The notes: generated by a model not told the origin, from the letters alone. A stretch of DNA of 64,000 nt from Limnohabitans radicicola (GCF_014837235.1 NZ_JACYFT010000001.1:310001-374000); one strand, 5' to 3'; positions 1 through 9,615 are shown, numbered from the stretch's first letter. Program-made: numbers and translations.

Positions 1-3000
1 GTGAGCCACTGCACCACGTCGTCGGCCTGGCTTGTGTAGCCTGCGTTGTCGCAACGCTTTTTCAGTCGCTCGGCCTTGGGCGCGTCCAGCACAAAACCAT
101 CGGCGGCCAGCCATTCGAGCTGGTCGTGCAAAAAGTTGCCTGCGCTCGGGCCTTTGGCAAAGCGGTGCCAGGGGACCAAGGCGCCCAGGGGGTTTGCGGC
201 TGCAGGCAGCGCCTGCGCGTCCACGGGCGGCTCGTCGTCGGCCGGGCGAGGCGGGGCCATGTGCAGCACCGTTTGCGAAGCCAGGTCACGCGTCAGGCGC
301 GAGAAGCTGGCGATCGTCCACGACTTGTCGATGCGGGCGGTGCAGCTCAGCGCGTCGCGCAGCTCGGTGGGGCGCACGGGCCGCGCCCAGACAGTGCACG
401 GCACCTCTTCGCTCGCGCTCACCAGTTGCACCGACAAGCGCTGCTCATCTGCATCTTTTTCCAGCGCTTGCAGCTTGGACAACCAGTCGGTGGCCTCCAA
501 TGCCAAACCACCGCCCAGCAAATGGCCTGCCGCGCTGTCGTGGTTGACACAGCTTTTGCCCGAGCCGCGCGTGACAGGGCTCCAGCCCACCCAGAGCGCA
601 TGCCGCGCACGCGTGAGCGCCACGTACCACAGGCGCAGGTCTTCGCGCAGGCGGTCGCGGTCGGCCAGCTTCGTGTCGTCTTTGTCAAAGTCCAGCGTCC
701 AGTGCCGCTCGCCCTCGCCGTCGTCCAATTGCAGCACCGGGGTTTTGTGCGCTTCCATCCTGCGATGGCTGTGCGCAAAGGGCAGGCACACCACCGGGTA
801 CTCCAGGCCTTTGCTGGCGTGGATGGTGATGACCTTGACCAGGTCTTCGTCGCTCTCCAGGCGCACGGTCTGCTCTTCGCTGTCGCCTGCGCCGCCCGCG
901 TTCACCTCGTCAATCTGCTGGGCCAGCCAGCGGATCAGGGCCTGTTCGCCGTCCAGCTGGCTGCTGGCGGTCTGCAGCAGCTCGGCCAGATGCAGCACAT
1001 TGGTCAGGCGGCGCTCGCCGTCGTTCTGGCCACGCCAGCGCCCGGCCAGTTGCAGCACGTGCAGCGACTGGCGCAACATGGCCAGCACGCCCTGCTGCAG
1101 CCAGACTGTGCGCAACTCGCGCATCTGCTCGGAGCGTTGGTCCAGCAGTTCATCATCGGTGGCCAACGCGTGCAACTCGGCCAGCGACAGGCCCACGGTG
1201 CGCGTACCCAGGGCCGCGCGCACGCGGCGCATGTCCTGGGGCTCGGCCACGCCGCGCAGCCACAGGCACAGGTCGCTGGCTTCGTCGCTGGCAAACACCG
1301 AGTCGCGGTCCGACAGGTACACCGAAGCCACGCCCCGCACCCGCAAGGCCTCGCGCACGGCGTTGGCCTCCTTGCCGGTGCGCACCAGCACGGCGATGTC
1401 TTTGGCTTGCAGGGGCTGGTCGCCCTTTTCAGCGTTGACAAAACGGGCCTGCGGGTCGCTCAGCCAGACCACGATCTGCTCGGCGCACAGGGCCGACAAA
1501 TGCGTTTGCGCATCGCGCTGGCTGCGCAACGTGGCGTCGTGGACCACGGTCAGGGCTTTCACCTCGCCGTCGAGGGTGGTGAAGACCTCGTTGCGCCCTT
1601 TGGCGTCCACGGGCTGGAAAGGCAGCGGGTCTTCATCGCCGCGCCGGTAGCCAAAGGCGTCCGGCGCAATCTGGAACCAGCGGTTGACCACATCGACCAC
1701 ATCTTGGGTCGAGCGGTAATTGGTGCCCAGCACATGGTGGCGACCAGCGGTGGCGCGGCGGGCGCTCAGGTAGCTGTGGATGTCGGCGCCGCGAAAGCCG
1801 TAGATCGACTGCTTGGGGTCGCCGATCAACAGCAATGCCGTCTCTGGATCATTGGCAGAGGTTCGGTAGATGCGGTCAAAAATCCGGAACTGCAGCGGCG
1901 AGGTGTCCTGGAATTCGTCGATGAGTGCCACCGGGAATTGCTCGCGCAGGCGCTGCGCCAGGCGCTCGCCTGAATCGGGGTCGGCCAGCGCCACATCCAG
2001 GCGCTGCAGCATGTCGGCAAAACCGAACAGGCCGCTGCGCTTTTTCAGCTCGGCCATGCGCTGCTGCACATGGGTGCGGGCGTGCAGGCGGGCCGCTTGT
2101 GCGGGTTCGGGCAAGGCCTGCAGGGCAGCTTGCAGATCGGCATAGGCTTGCGATTCGGGCGGCAAGTCCACAGGCGGTTCGCCGGGTTTTCGGCATTCGA
2201 GCAGGCCTTCGGGCGTGAAGCGGGTCCAGCCTGTCTTCATGTCCGCTTGCAATACCTTGGGTTCGTCGGCACTTTGCGACCACGCTTTGAGGACACCCAG
2301 CCATTCGGCGCATTTTTTGTACGTCAGCTTGCGGCCATCCCAGCTGGACTTGTGGTGCTCCAGCTGCCCCTCGATCCAGCCCAGCAGGTTGTCGGCTTTT
2401 TCAACCCATCCCTGCTTGAGCGGCGCCAGTTGGGCATCCCGCTCGGCCAGCGCAGCGCCGAAGACCTGCGCCAGCGAGCCGGGGGCGGCGTCTGCCAGCG
2501 TTACAGGCATCAGGGCACGCATGTCCTTTTCCAGTGCGGGCACATCGCGCCAGATGCGCTGCACCTGCGCGACCAGCGCTGTGGGCATGGGGTAGAGCTG
2601 CTGACGCCAATAGTCCTGCACGGCCTCCAGCCGCAGCGCGGCTTCGTCGCCCACCAGCTGCTCTTCAAACAGGCTGCCACTGTCAAAAGCATGCTCGCGC
2701 AGCATGCGCTGGCACCAGGCGTCGATGGTGTAGACCGCCGCGTCGTCCATGGCCTGTGCGGCCAGCGCCAGCCGGTACGCCGCCTGCTCGCGGGGCTCGC
2801 CTTCGGGGTATTCGCTTTGGAGTTGCTTCAGGAAAGCATCGTCGGTTTTCGCGATGCCCCGGAACACCTGGGCCGCCTCGGTCAGGCGGGCGCGGATGCG
2901 GTCCGACAGCTCACGGGTGGCCGCACGGGTGAACGTCATCACCAGCACATCCTGCGGCAGCATGGGGCGCACGGGTGCGGTGTTCGCGTCGCCATGGCCC

Positions 3001-3122
3001 AGCACCAGGCGCACATACAGCGCGGCAATCGTCCAGGTCTTGCCAGTGCCTGCGCTCGCCTCGATCAGGTGGCTGCCCCGCAGGGGAAAACTGTGGGGGT
3101 TGAGGGTGTGCGCGGTGCTCAT
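1..3122 (-). CDS. recB: Exodeoxyribonuclease V beta subunit RecB (UvrD/Rep-type helicase), truncated at left window edge
   Basis: Reverse-strand translation from ATG at 3122 gives MSTAHTLNPHSFPLRGSHLIEASAGTGKTWTIAALYVRLVLGHGD (Walker A), then ...ALIDEFQDTSPLQFRIFDRIY... and ...VITIHASKGLEYPVVCLPF... (SF1 helicase motifs). Not in the ORF track because there is no in-window stop. No terminated ORF is listed in this frame, consistent with an open frame. Overlaps recC stop by ATGA. Confidence 0.93.
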   Translation of the reverse strand, partial: MSTAHTLNPHSFPLRGSHLIEASAGTGKTWTIAALYVRLVLGHGDANTAPVRPMLPQDVLVMTFTRAATRELSDRIRARLTEAAQVFRGIAKTDDAFLKQLQSEYPEGEPREQAAYRLALAAQAMDDAAVYTIDAWCQRMLREHAFDSGSLFEEQLVGDEAALRLEAVQDYWRQQLYPMPTALVAQVQRIWRDVPALEKDMRALMPVTLADAAPGSLAQVFGAALAERDAQLAPLKQGWVEKADNLLGWIEGQLEHHKSSWDGRKLTYKKCAEWLGVLKAWSQSADEPKVLQADMKTGWTRFTPEGLLECRKPGEPPVDLPPESQAYADLQAALQALPEPAQAARLHARTHVQQRMAELKKRSGLFGFADMLQRLDVALADPDSGERLAQRLREQFPVALIDEFQDTSPLQFRIFDRIYRTSANDPETALLLIGDPKQSIYGFRGADIHSYLSARRATAGRHHVLGTNYRSTQDVVDVVNRWFQIAPDAFGYRRGDEDPLPFQPVDAKGRNEVFTTLDGEVKALTVVHDATLRSQRDAQTHLSALCAEQIVVWLSDPQARFVNAEKGDQPLQAKDIAVLVRTGKEANAVREALRVRGVASVYLSDRDSVFASDEASDLCLWLRGVAEPQDMRRVRAALGTRTVGLSLAELHALATDDELLDQRSEQMRELRTVWLQQGVLAMLRQSLHVLQLAGRWRGQNDGERRLTNVLHLAELLQTASSQLDGEQALIRWLAQQIDEVNAGGAGDSEEQTVRLESDEDLVKVITIHASKGLEYPVVCLPFAHSHRRMEAHKTPVLQLDDGEGERHWTLDFDKDDTKLADRDRLREDLRLWYVALTRARHALWVGWSPVTRGSGKSCVNHDSAAGHLLGGGLALEATDWLSKLQALEKDADEQRLSVQLVSASEEVPCTVWARPVRPTELRDALSCTARIDKSWTIASFSRLTRDLASQTVLHMAPPRPADDEPPVDAQALPAAANPLGALVPWHRFAKGPSAGNFLHDQLEWLAADGFVLDAPKAERLKKRCDNAGYTSQADDVVQWL

Positions 3123-6100
3123 GCCTCGTCCCCCTCATCGTCTGCAGGCGTATCTGGCAACGGATCGATGTGGAGTCGCTCAGCCCAGGCTTTCAGGGGT
3201 TCGTATACCTTCTGCGCAAGGCGTTCGAACTCGCCCGTGGCCAGCAAGTCCGCCAGCGTAGGGTAGGTGCGGGCCAGGGCCGGGTCCTTGTCCTTTTCTG
3301 CACTCTTGTTGTAGTCACCGCCCTCATAGGCATCGGCCAGCGCATTGGTGTTTTTTTTGTCCTTGAGCCACTGCAAGGCCACGCCGGGCGGCAGGGGCAG
3401 CGGCCAGCGCATGCCTTCGGCCCAGGTGGCCAGCAGGGCCTGCAACTGGGCACGGGCGGCGTCTGTGTCTTGCGGTTCTGCACGCACCAAGGCATTGCGA
3501 CCCACCACCACGCACTTGCAGGGTTGATCCATGGCGGCAGCGGCCAGTGACTGCAGCCAGATGTCGATGAGTTTTTCAGGCAATGCGGTGGCCTTGCCCG
3601 CTTTCGAAATGCTGACCAGCTTGTTGGCGCGCAGGCTCAAAAGCATTTGTCCACCCTCGCCTGCCAGCAGACCGCCCAGCGCATCCTGCAAGCCAACCTG
3701 CGGCTGTCCCAGATCAACCAGCACACGCTCGGCTGCATGAGGGTAATTCTCGCGCTCGCGCCATGCAGCGGCCAGCTGGGTCTGCAGGATGTGGGTGAGC
3801 TTTTGGGCTTCGAGCGTGCCCACACCCGCCAGCGGCAAGGCCCCGGCCTCACGCAGGTGCTGCACCACACGCGCTGCATGGCTGGGCAGTTCGTCTGCGC
3901 TCAAATCCGCAGGCACGTGCTGCAGTTCATGGTCGAGCAACTGGTACAAGTCCAGCCCGCCCAAGCCAAACAGTTCTTCGTCATGCAGCGCGCTGCGCTC
4001 GTCTTCCAAATGCACCTGCAGCCGCTCTCTGAAAAACGCGCCCACAGGTTTGCGCAGGAAGCGGGCCAATTGGGCGAGCGAGATGATCGGGGCCTGCTCG
4101 TTGGCGGCCATGAGCGGCGGCAACAACGCAGGCCATCGCGGCGAGGGCGCCGCTCCCACCAATGCCCCTGTAGGAGCGGCGCCCTCGCCGCGATCCCCTG
4201 CAGCGCCAATGATTGACCCACCACCGTCGCCGCGATGGTCTTGTTGCGCCGCCCGCCATTCTTTAGCATAGGTCTGCAAACCACTGCCCGCCTCAAAGTA
4301 AGCGCGGCTGAACGGTTGCAGCGGGTGCACCGTGGTCAGGCCTTTGGCCGTGTCTTTGCCCCAGAGCAGGTCGATCTCATCGCGCAGCTGCGACACCAGC
4401 ACCGAAGGCGGTTGTTCGCTGTTGTCCCGCACGCTGCGGCCACTCCAGCTCACGTAGAGCACCTGCCGTGCCGACAACAGCGCTTCGAGCATGAGCTGGC
4501 GGTCGTCGTCGCGGCGCGAACGGTCGCCCGGACGCGTCATGCCGGGCAAGCCCATCAGGTCGAAGTCGGCACGCGGGCTGCGGCGCGGGTAGTCGCCATC
4601 GTTCATGCCCAGCAGGCACACCGCCTGGAATGGGATGGCCCGCATCGGCATGAGTGTGCAGAACGTCACGCCACCCGCCCTGAAGCGCTGCTCCAGCCGC
4701 GGCGTTTTGAGGGCTTCGAGCCAGGCCGATCGCGCCACGGCCAAGGGCACGGCCTCGGCAAAACCCGCTTCGTCGCAAGCCCGCACCCAGTCATTCAAAG
4801 CCTGATCCAGCGCTGCGAGCGCATTGCGGTCGTTGTCGTCACGCGGCTTGAACAGCGCCGCGAGCGTGGCGCGGCAACGCTCGGCCCACTGCACAGGCGT
4901 GGCGCTTTGCGTGCCGATCTGCCACCAGTCGATCAGGGCCTGCAGCAGGTGCGCCAGCGACCCCGCCAGCTCGGCGTCCAGCCCGCCCACTTCAAAGTAA
5001 GGCGATACGCCCAATGAAGCACCGTCGTCCAACGGGTCAGCACCACAGGCATACCCCATGAGCATGCGCTGCACGCCAAACAGCGCCGAATTGTCGTCCC
5101 CGCACACACCCAGGCCCAGACCTGCGCGGTGCTGCGCCGACAGGCCCCAACGGATGCCCGAGCCCGCCATCCAGCGCGTGAGCGTGGGCAGGTGTTCATC
5201 CTTCAGGCCAAAGCGGGCCGCGAGCGCGGGCACTTCGAGCAGCTCCACCAGCTCGCTCATGCGGCTGCGCTGCTGCGGCAGGGCCAGCAGCCATTGCACC
5301 GCGTGGATCAGCGGGCTGACCGCCTGGGCGCCCAGATCGGCAATGTCAAACGGGATGAAACGCGCATCGCCCCGCTTGTACTGGCCAAACACGGCGCGGA
5401 TCGCCGGGGCCATGACCTCGATGTCGGGCACCATGACCACCACGTCACGCGGCGACAGGGGCCGATCACCCGGGGTCGTGTGGAACCACTGCAGCAGCTG
5501 GTCGTGCAGCACCTCGAGTTCGCGCACCGGGCTGTGGGCCACGCTGAAGGTGACCGAGCGGTCGCCTTCGCGCAGCGGCACCGCCGGGGTGCCCGAGCTG
5601 GACGGTTCCAGATCGCGGATGCGCCGCTGCAACTGCGCCAGCAAACGTGTGCCGTCTTCGCCGGGCACATCGTCAAAAAAGTCCAGACGGTTCAGCTGTG
5701 TGAGCGTCAACGCCGCACGCACATCGTCAAACGCATCGAGCTGGCGAATGAAATCGCGCCCCTGCCGCCCCCAGGCGGCCAGCAGCGTGGGCGCGTGCAA
5801 ATGCATCTGCGCCAGCGGCAAGCCTGCCAGCGCCTCGCCCCGGTAGGCGTGACGGCGGCGCTCGGCCTGCAGCCACTCGCGTCCGTCGATGATGTCGCCC
5901 CAGTGGTACTGGCACGGGTTGGGCACGGCCAGCAGCACCTGGCTGTGCGCGGCCAGCGCCGCCAGCATCTCCAGCAGCTGCCCGGGCATGTGGCTCATGC
6001 CGAACACCGACACGCGCCGCGCCACGGGGCTCGCCAGCGGCTGACCCGACTGCAGGTGCGCCAGCGCCCGCGCATGCAGCGCCGGACGGGTGGCCTGGCG

Positions 6101-6685
6101 CTGAGTCTCGTCCAAAGTGGCCAGCACGCGCCGCCACAGTTCGGCCTGCCAAAGCTGGTCTTCGCCCAGTTCATCCTGGCCAGCGGCCTTGCGCAGCACG
6201 TTGCGCCCGGCGGTCCAGTCCTGCAGCCAGTCGGGGCGGTAGATCTGGTACTGGTCAAACAGGTCGGCCAGTCGGCTGGCCAGTTGCAGCAGGCGGTCGG
6301 GCTCGTCGCCTCTCAAGAAACCTGCCACGGGTTGGAACACCGGGTCTTGCAGACAGCCAGGCAACAAAGCCATCAGCCGCCAGGTCATGGGCAGTTTGTC
6401 CAGTGGCGAATCGGACGGCACGTTGTGCTTGCCCAGCACCTGCCGGTAGGTACGCCACAAAAATCGCGAAGGCAGCTCCACCCGCGTGGCCGCGCACACG
6501 CCGCCTTGGCGGGCAAGTTCGATCTTGATCCACTCGGCCATGCCGTTGCTCTGCACCAGCACGACTTCGCTCTCCAGCGGCAGCAAAGGGTGCGTGCGCA
6601 ACCAGCCCGTCAGGGTGTCGGCCAGCACCTCGGCGCGGTGGCTGTGCAGGGCAATGAAGCCGGGCGAAATGGTGGATGCGGGCAT
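3119..6685 (-). CDS. recC: Exodeoxyribonuclease V gamma subunit RecC
   Basis: 1188 aa ORF: MPASTISPGFIALHSHRAEVLADTL..., VVLVQSNGMAEWIKIELA, FGMSHMPGQLLEML, LLGMNDGDYPRRSPRADFDLM; adjacent to recB. Confidence 0.93.
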   Translation of the reverse strand: MPASTISPGFIALHSHRAEVLADTLTGWLRTHPLLPLESEVVLVQSNGMAEWIKIELARQGGVCAATRVELPSRFLWRTYRQVLGKHNVPSDSPLDKLPMTWRLMALLPGCLQDPVFQPVAGFLRGDEPDRLLQLASRLADLFDQYQIYRPDWLQDWTAGRNVLRKAAGQDELGEDQLWQAELWRRVLATLDETQRQATRPALHARALAHLQSGQPLASPVARRVSVFGMSHMPGQLLEMLAALAAHSQVLLAVPNPCQYHWGDIIDGREWLQAERRRHAYRGEALAGLPLAQMHLHAPTLLAAWGRQGRDFIRQLDAFDDVRAALTLTQLNRLDFFDDVPGEDGTRLLAQLQRRIRDLEPSSSGTPAVPLREGDRSVTFSVAHSPVRELEVLHDQLLQWFHTTPGDRPLSPRDVVVMVPDIEVMAPAIRAVFGQYKRGDARFIPFDIADLGAQAVSPLIHAVQWLLALPQQRSRMSELVELLEVPALAARFGLKDEHLPTLTRWMAGSGIRWGLSAQHRAGLGLGVCGDDNSALFGVQRMLMGYACGADPLDDGASLGVSPYFEVGGLDAELAGSLAHLLQALIDWWQIGTQSATPVQWAERCRATLAALFKPRDDNDRNALAALDQALNDWVRACDEAGFAEAVPLAVARSAWLEALKTPRLEQRFRAGGVTFCTLMPMRAIPFQAVCLLGMNDGDYPRRSPRADFDLMGLPGMTRPGDRSRRDDDRQLMLEALLSARQVLYVSWSGRSVRDNSEQPPSVLVSQLRDEIDLLWGKDTAKGLTTVHPLQPFSRAYFEAGSGLQTYAKEWRAAQQDHRGDGGGSIIGAAGDRGEGAAPTGALVGAAPSPRWPALLPPLMAANEQAPIISLAQLARFLRKPVGAFFRERLQVHLEDERSALHDEELFGLGGLDLYQLLDHELQHVPADLSADELPSHAARVVQHLREAGALPLAGVGTLEAQKLTHILQTQLAAAWRERENYPHAAERVLVDLGQPQVGLQDALGGLLAGEGGQMLLSLRANKLVSISKAGKATALPEKLIDIWLQSLAAAAMDQPCKCVVVGRNALVRAEPQDTDAARAQLQALLATWAEGMRWPLPLPPGVALQWLKDKKNTNALADAYEGGDYNKSAEKDKDPALARTYPTLADLLATGEFERLAQKVYEPLKAWAERLHIDPLPDTPADDEGDEA
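4135..4194. repeat. REP-like palindromic element inside recC: 22-bp perfect inverted repeat with 16-nt loop
   Basis: ATCGCGGCGAGGGCGCCGCTCC (4135-4156) ... GGAGCGGCGCCCTCGCCGCGAT (4173-4194). A second outer pair CCATCGCGGCGA (4133-4144) / TCGCCGCGATGG (about 4226-4237) flanks it. Confidence 0.85.
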
Positions 6686-6960
6686 GCAGAAGGGGTGAAC
6701 CGAGGGCGGCAGAAAGCATCAAGAATAGCCGCAATCCGCCCCGCTACAGGCGCCAGAGGCGAGCGTGTATTTGCCCGTTTTTTAAGCACCGCCCGCCGAG
6801 CGAGCAAACACGGGCCCTGGCGCAGTTGTTCATGGACTTATCCACACCTTTGGGCACGGGGTTTGGGGATACCTGCGGGGACAAGGCACCATGCGTTTGA
6901 AATCAGTTGACCGGAAACCGGACACAATCGGACCCAAGCCCCCCACCCGATGGAGTCCCC

Positions 6961-7359
6961 ATGAAACACCTGCAACACCTCGCCACCGCCTTGTTGATCG
7001 CACTGTTGATGGTGCCTGCCTTGGCGCAGCGCATGTACGACGGCAGTGGCTACCAGATCGGCCGCGTGGATGGCGAGCGTTATTACAGCGCCTCGGGCCA
7101 GCAGATCGGGCGGGTCGACGGTGAGCGCGTGTATGACGGCTCGGGGCGGCAACTGGGGCGCATCGACGGCGACAGGGTGTACAGCGCTTCGGGCAGCCAG
7201 ATCGGTCGCATTGACGGTGACCGCCTGTACAGCGCTTCGGGCTCGCAGATGGGCCGCATCGATGGCGAGCGGCTGTACGACGGCTCGGGCCGCCAGATTG
7301 GCCGCGCCGACGGTCTGCGCCGGATGCAGATGATCGTGTTCTTTTATTTCTTCATGTGA
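6961..7359 (+). CDS. Secreted six-repeat (16-aa) protein, beta-flower-like, unknown function
   Basis: Signal peptide MKHLQHLATALLIALLMVPALAQ, then six repeats of the form xY(D/S)(G/A)SGxQxGRxDGxR, then RMQMIVFFYFFM. ATG at 6961 chosen over the upstream ORF start. Confidence 0.8.
   Translation: MKHLQHLATALLIALLMVPALAQRMYDGSGYQIGRVDGERYYSASGQQIGRVDGERVYDGSGRQLGRIDGDRVYSASGSQIGRIDGDRLYSASGSQMGRIDGERLYDGSGRQIGRADGLRRMQMIVFFYFFM
7033..7320 (+). repeat. Six tandem 48-bp coding repeats
   Basis: Units at 7033, 7081, 7129, 7177, 7225 and 7273, each exactly 48 bp. Confidence 0.9.
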
Positions 7360-7422
7360 ATGCGTGGGGGCTTTGTCATGCGCATGACTGGGCCAAGCCT
7401 GTTCCCGTTTTAGAGTGGTGGC

Positions 7423-8058
7423 ATGATGCATTTCTACGAACCCCACCTCGGCCACGGTCTCAAGCACGACCCGTTCAACTCGATCGTCGGTCCCCGGCCC
7501 ATCGGCTGGGTGTCCAGCCGCAGCGCGGACGGGGTGCTGAATCTGGCCCCTTACAGTTTCTTCAGCGCCTTCAACTATGTGCCGCCGCTGATCGGGTTTT
7601 CGAGCATCGGGCGCAAGGACTCTCTCAACAACATCGAGGCCACGGGCGAGTTTGTCTGGAACCTCGTCACACGCGACCTGGCCGAGGTGATGAACCAGAC
7701 CTGCGAGGCGGTACCGCCCGAGGTGGACGAATTTGCATTGGCGGGCCTCACACCCGAGCCTTCGCGCATCGTCAGCGTGCCACGGGTCGCGCAAAGCAAG
7801 GTCAGTTTCGAGTGCCGCTGCACGCAGATCCTGCAAATGGAAGACCTGCAAGGCCAGAAGCTCCAGACCTGGATGGTTTTTGGCCAGGTGGTGGGCGTGC
7901 ACATCGACCAGCGGCTGGTGCCCGGCGGCGTGTATGACACCGCCCGTGCGGGCCACATCCTGCGCGGCGGCGGCCCGGCGGACTACTTCAGCATCGGGCC
8001 CGAGCAGCTCTTCAAAATGTACCGCCCCGAGAGCGGTGCGCGCGATTTGCCCAAGTGA
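7423..8058 (+). CDS. Flavin reductase-like / FMN-binding split-barrel family protein
   Basis: 211 aa: YEPHLGHGLKHDPFNSIVGPRPIGWVSSRSADGVLNLAPYSFFSAFNYVPPLIGFSS. Confidence 0.85.
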   Translation: MMHFYEPHLGHGLKHDPFNSIVGPRPIGWVSSRSADGVLNLAPYSFFSAFNYVPPLIGFSSIGRKDSLNNIEATGEFVWNLVTRDLAEVMNQTCEAVPPEVDEFALAGLTPEPSRIVSVPRVAQSKVSFECRCTQILQMEDLQGQKLQTWMVFGQVVGVHIDQRLVPGGVYDTARAGHILRGGGPADYFSIGPEQLFKMYRPESGARDLPK

Positions 8059-8088
8059 ATGGCAGGCCCTGTGGCCAGCCACCACGGC

Positions 8089-8886
8089 TCACTTCATCGT
8101 CACCGACAAACCGGGCAATGGCCCGGAAAACCTGACCGACCACTGCTCACCCGCTGCAATCGCAAACGCATCGGTCCAGGTGCCTGTGGTGACCACATCA
8201 CCCGGCTGCAGATCGGCTGCGCCAGGGCATTGGCGCAACTCCTTCAAAAAGTGGTGCAGCGCCAGCAAGGGGCTGTCGAGCACATTCATGCCTTGCCCTT
8301 GGGCCACGGCCTGGCCGTTTTTGTGCAGCGTGGCCAGCGCCTGGGCCAGCAGGGTGTTGAGTGCCGTGGCATCGGCCGCCAGATCACGCACGGGCACGCG
8401 TGGCCCGACCAGCAAACGTGCGTGCAGTGCACTGTCGGTCACGGTTTCGCTGGCCGTGAATTGCCAGTCCGGGCAATGCGACTGCACCACCTCAAAACCG
8501 GGCGCCAACCATTCGATGGCGTCGAACAACTGATCCACCGAGGCGTTGGCTGCGGGCGTAGCTCGCAGGCCAAACACGATCTCCGGCTCGATGCGCGGCT
8601 GGCAAGTCGCCGTGAGGTCGATGTGCCCCTCGCCCTCACAAAATGCCAGACCGCCTGCCCACACGGTGCCCCAGATGGGCGCAAAGACCTTGTACAGCGG
8701 CCAGAGGGTGCGGTTGGTGAAACCGATTTTGTAACCCCGGGGCGCTTCGCCACGCTGCAGCCTCAACTGGCGCACGGCGAGCGCTTGCTGGTAGGCCGAA
8801 GCCAGATCGGCAGGCACGTCAGCGCGCTCGGCAGGGCCCCAGGGCAGGCCCTGGTCATGGTGCTGGAGGAGTTGTTCAGGGCTCAT
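8089..8886 (-). CDS. 2-keto-4-pentenoate hydratase / fumarylacetoacetate hydrolase-like protein
   Basis: MSPEQLLQHHDQGLPWGPAERADVPADLASAYQQALAVRQLRLQRGEAPRGYKIGFTNRTLWPLYKVFAPIWG...; C-terminal half of the 523-aa ORF 8089..9660, whose N-terminal half is antisense to the next gene. Confidence 0.82.
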   Translation of the reverse strand: MSPEQLLQHHDQGLPWGPAERADVPADLASAYQQALAVRQLRLQRGEAPRGYKIGFTNRTLWPLYKVFAPIWGTVWAGGLAFCEGEGHIDLTATCQPRIEPEIVFGLRATPAANASVDQLFDAIEWLAPGFEVVQSHCPDWQFTASETVTDSALHARLLVGPRVPVRDLAADATALNTLLAQALATLHKNGQAVAQGQGMNVLDSPLLALHHFLKELRQCPGAADLQPGDVVTTGTWTDAFAIAAGEQWSVRFSGPLPGLSVTMK

Positions 8887-8943
8887 GCGGCCACTATAGC
8901 CCGCGTGACCCACCTCGGCCAGCACAAACGCTACAGTGGAGCC

Positions 8944-9615
8944 ATGGAACAACCGACCCCCGCTCACCTGGCCGCCACGCCCCTGATCGACAGCGACCAC
9001 CCCGAGGTGATCGCCTTTGCCCGCCAGCATGCACAAGGCAGCGATGCGCGCGAGCGCGCCGTGGCGTTGAACCTGGCCGTGCGCGACCTGATCCGCTACG
9101 ACCCCTACAAGATCGATCTGTCGCCGCAGGGCATGCGCGCCAGCACGGCGCTGCGCCAGGGTCACGGCTGGTGCGTGCCCAAGGCGGCCTTGCTGGCGGC
9201 GGTGTGCCGGGCAGCGGGCATCCCGGCCCGGCTGGGCTACGCCGATGTGCGCAACCACCTGAGCACCGAGCGCCTGCGCCAGACCATGCAGACCGATGTC
9301 TTCATCTGGCACGGTTACGCCGACCTCTGGCTGGATGGCCGCTGGGTCAAGGCCACGCCCGCGTTCAACATCGAGCTGTGCAACAAGTTCGGCCTGCTGC
9401 CACTGGACTTTGACGGGCGCAGCGACTCGATCTACCACCCCTTTGACCAAGCGGGCAACCGCCACATGGAGTACGTGCAGCAGCGCGGCACGTTTGACGA
9501 CATGCCGCTGGCACAAATCACCTCGGACTTCCAGCGGGTGTACGGCCACTGGATGCAAAGCCAAAACCAACTGCAGGCCGCCAGCTTCGAGCAGGATGTG
9601 CAAAAGGAAACCTGA
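8944..9615 (+). CDS. Transglutaminase-like domain protein
   Basis: GHGWCVPKAALLAAVCRAAGIPARLGYADVRNHL ... DVFIWHGYADLWLDGRWVKATPAFN: Cys/His/Asp transglutaminase-like motif. Confidence 0.85.
   Translation: MEQPTPAHLAATPLIDSDHPEVIAFARQHAQGSDARERAVALNLAVRDLIRYDPYKIDLSPQGMRASTALRQGHGWCVPKAALLAAVCRAAGIPARLGYADVRNHLSTERLRQTMQTDVFIWHGYADLWLDGRWVKATPAFNIELCNKFGLLPLDFDGRSDSIYHPFDQAGNRHMEYVQQRGTFDDMPLAQITSDFQRVYGHWMQSQNQLQAASFEQDVQKET

Noticed and set aside
126-1973. 615-aa plus-strand ORF
   Set aside because: Antisense to recB; composition (Gln/His/Ala/Arg-rich) is a high-GC shadow ORF and the opposite strand carries helicase motifs
5129-6910. 593-aa plus-strand ORF
   Set aside because: Antisense to recC; low-complexity Q/H/R-rich translation with no recognisable domain
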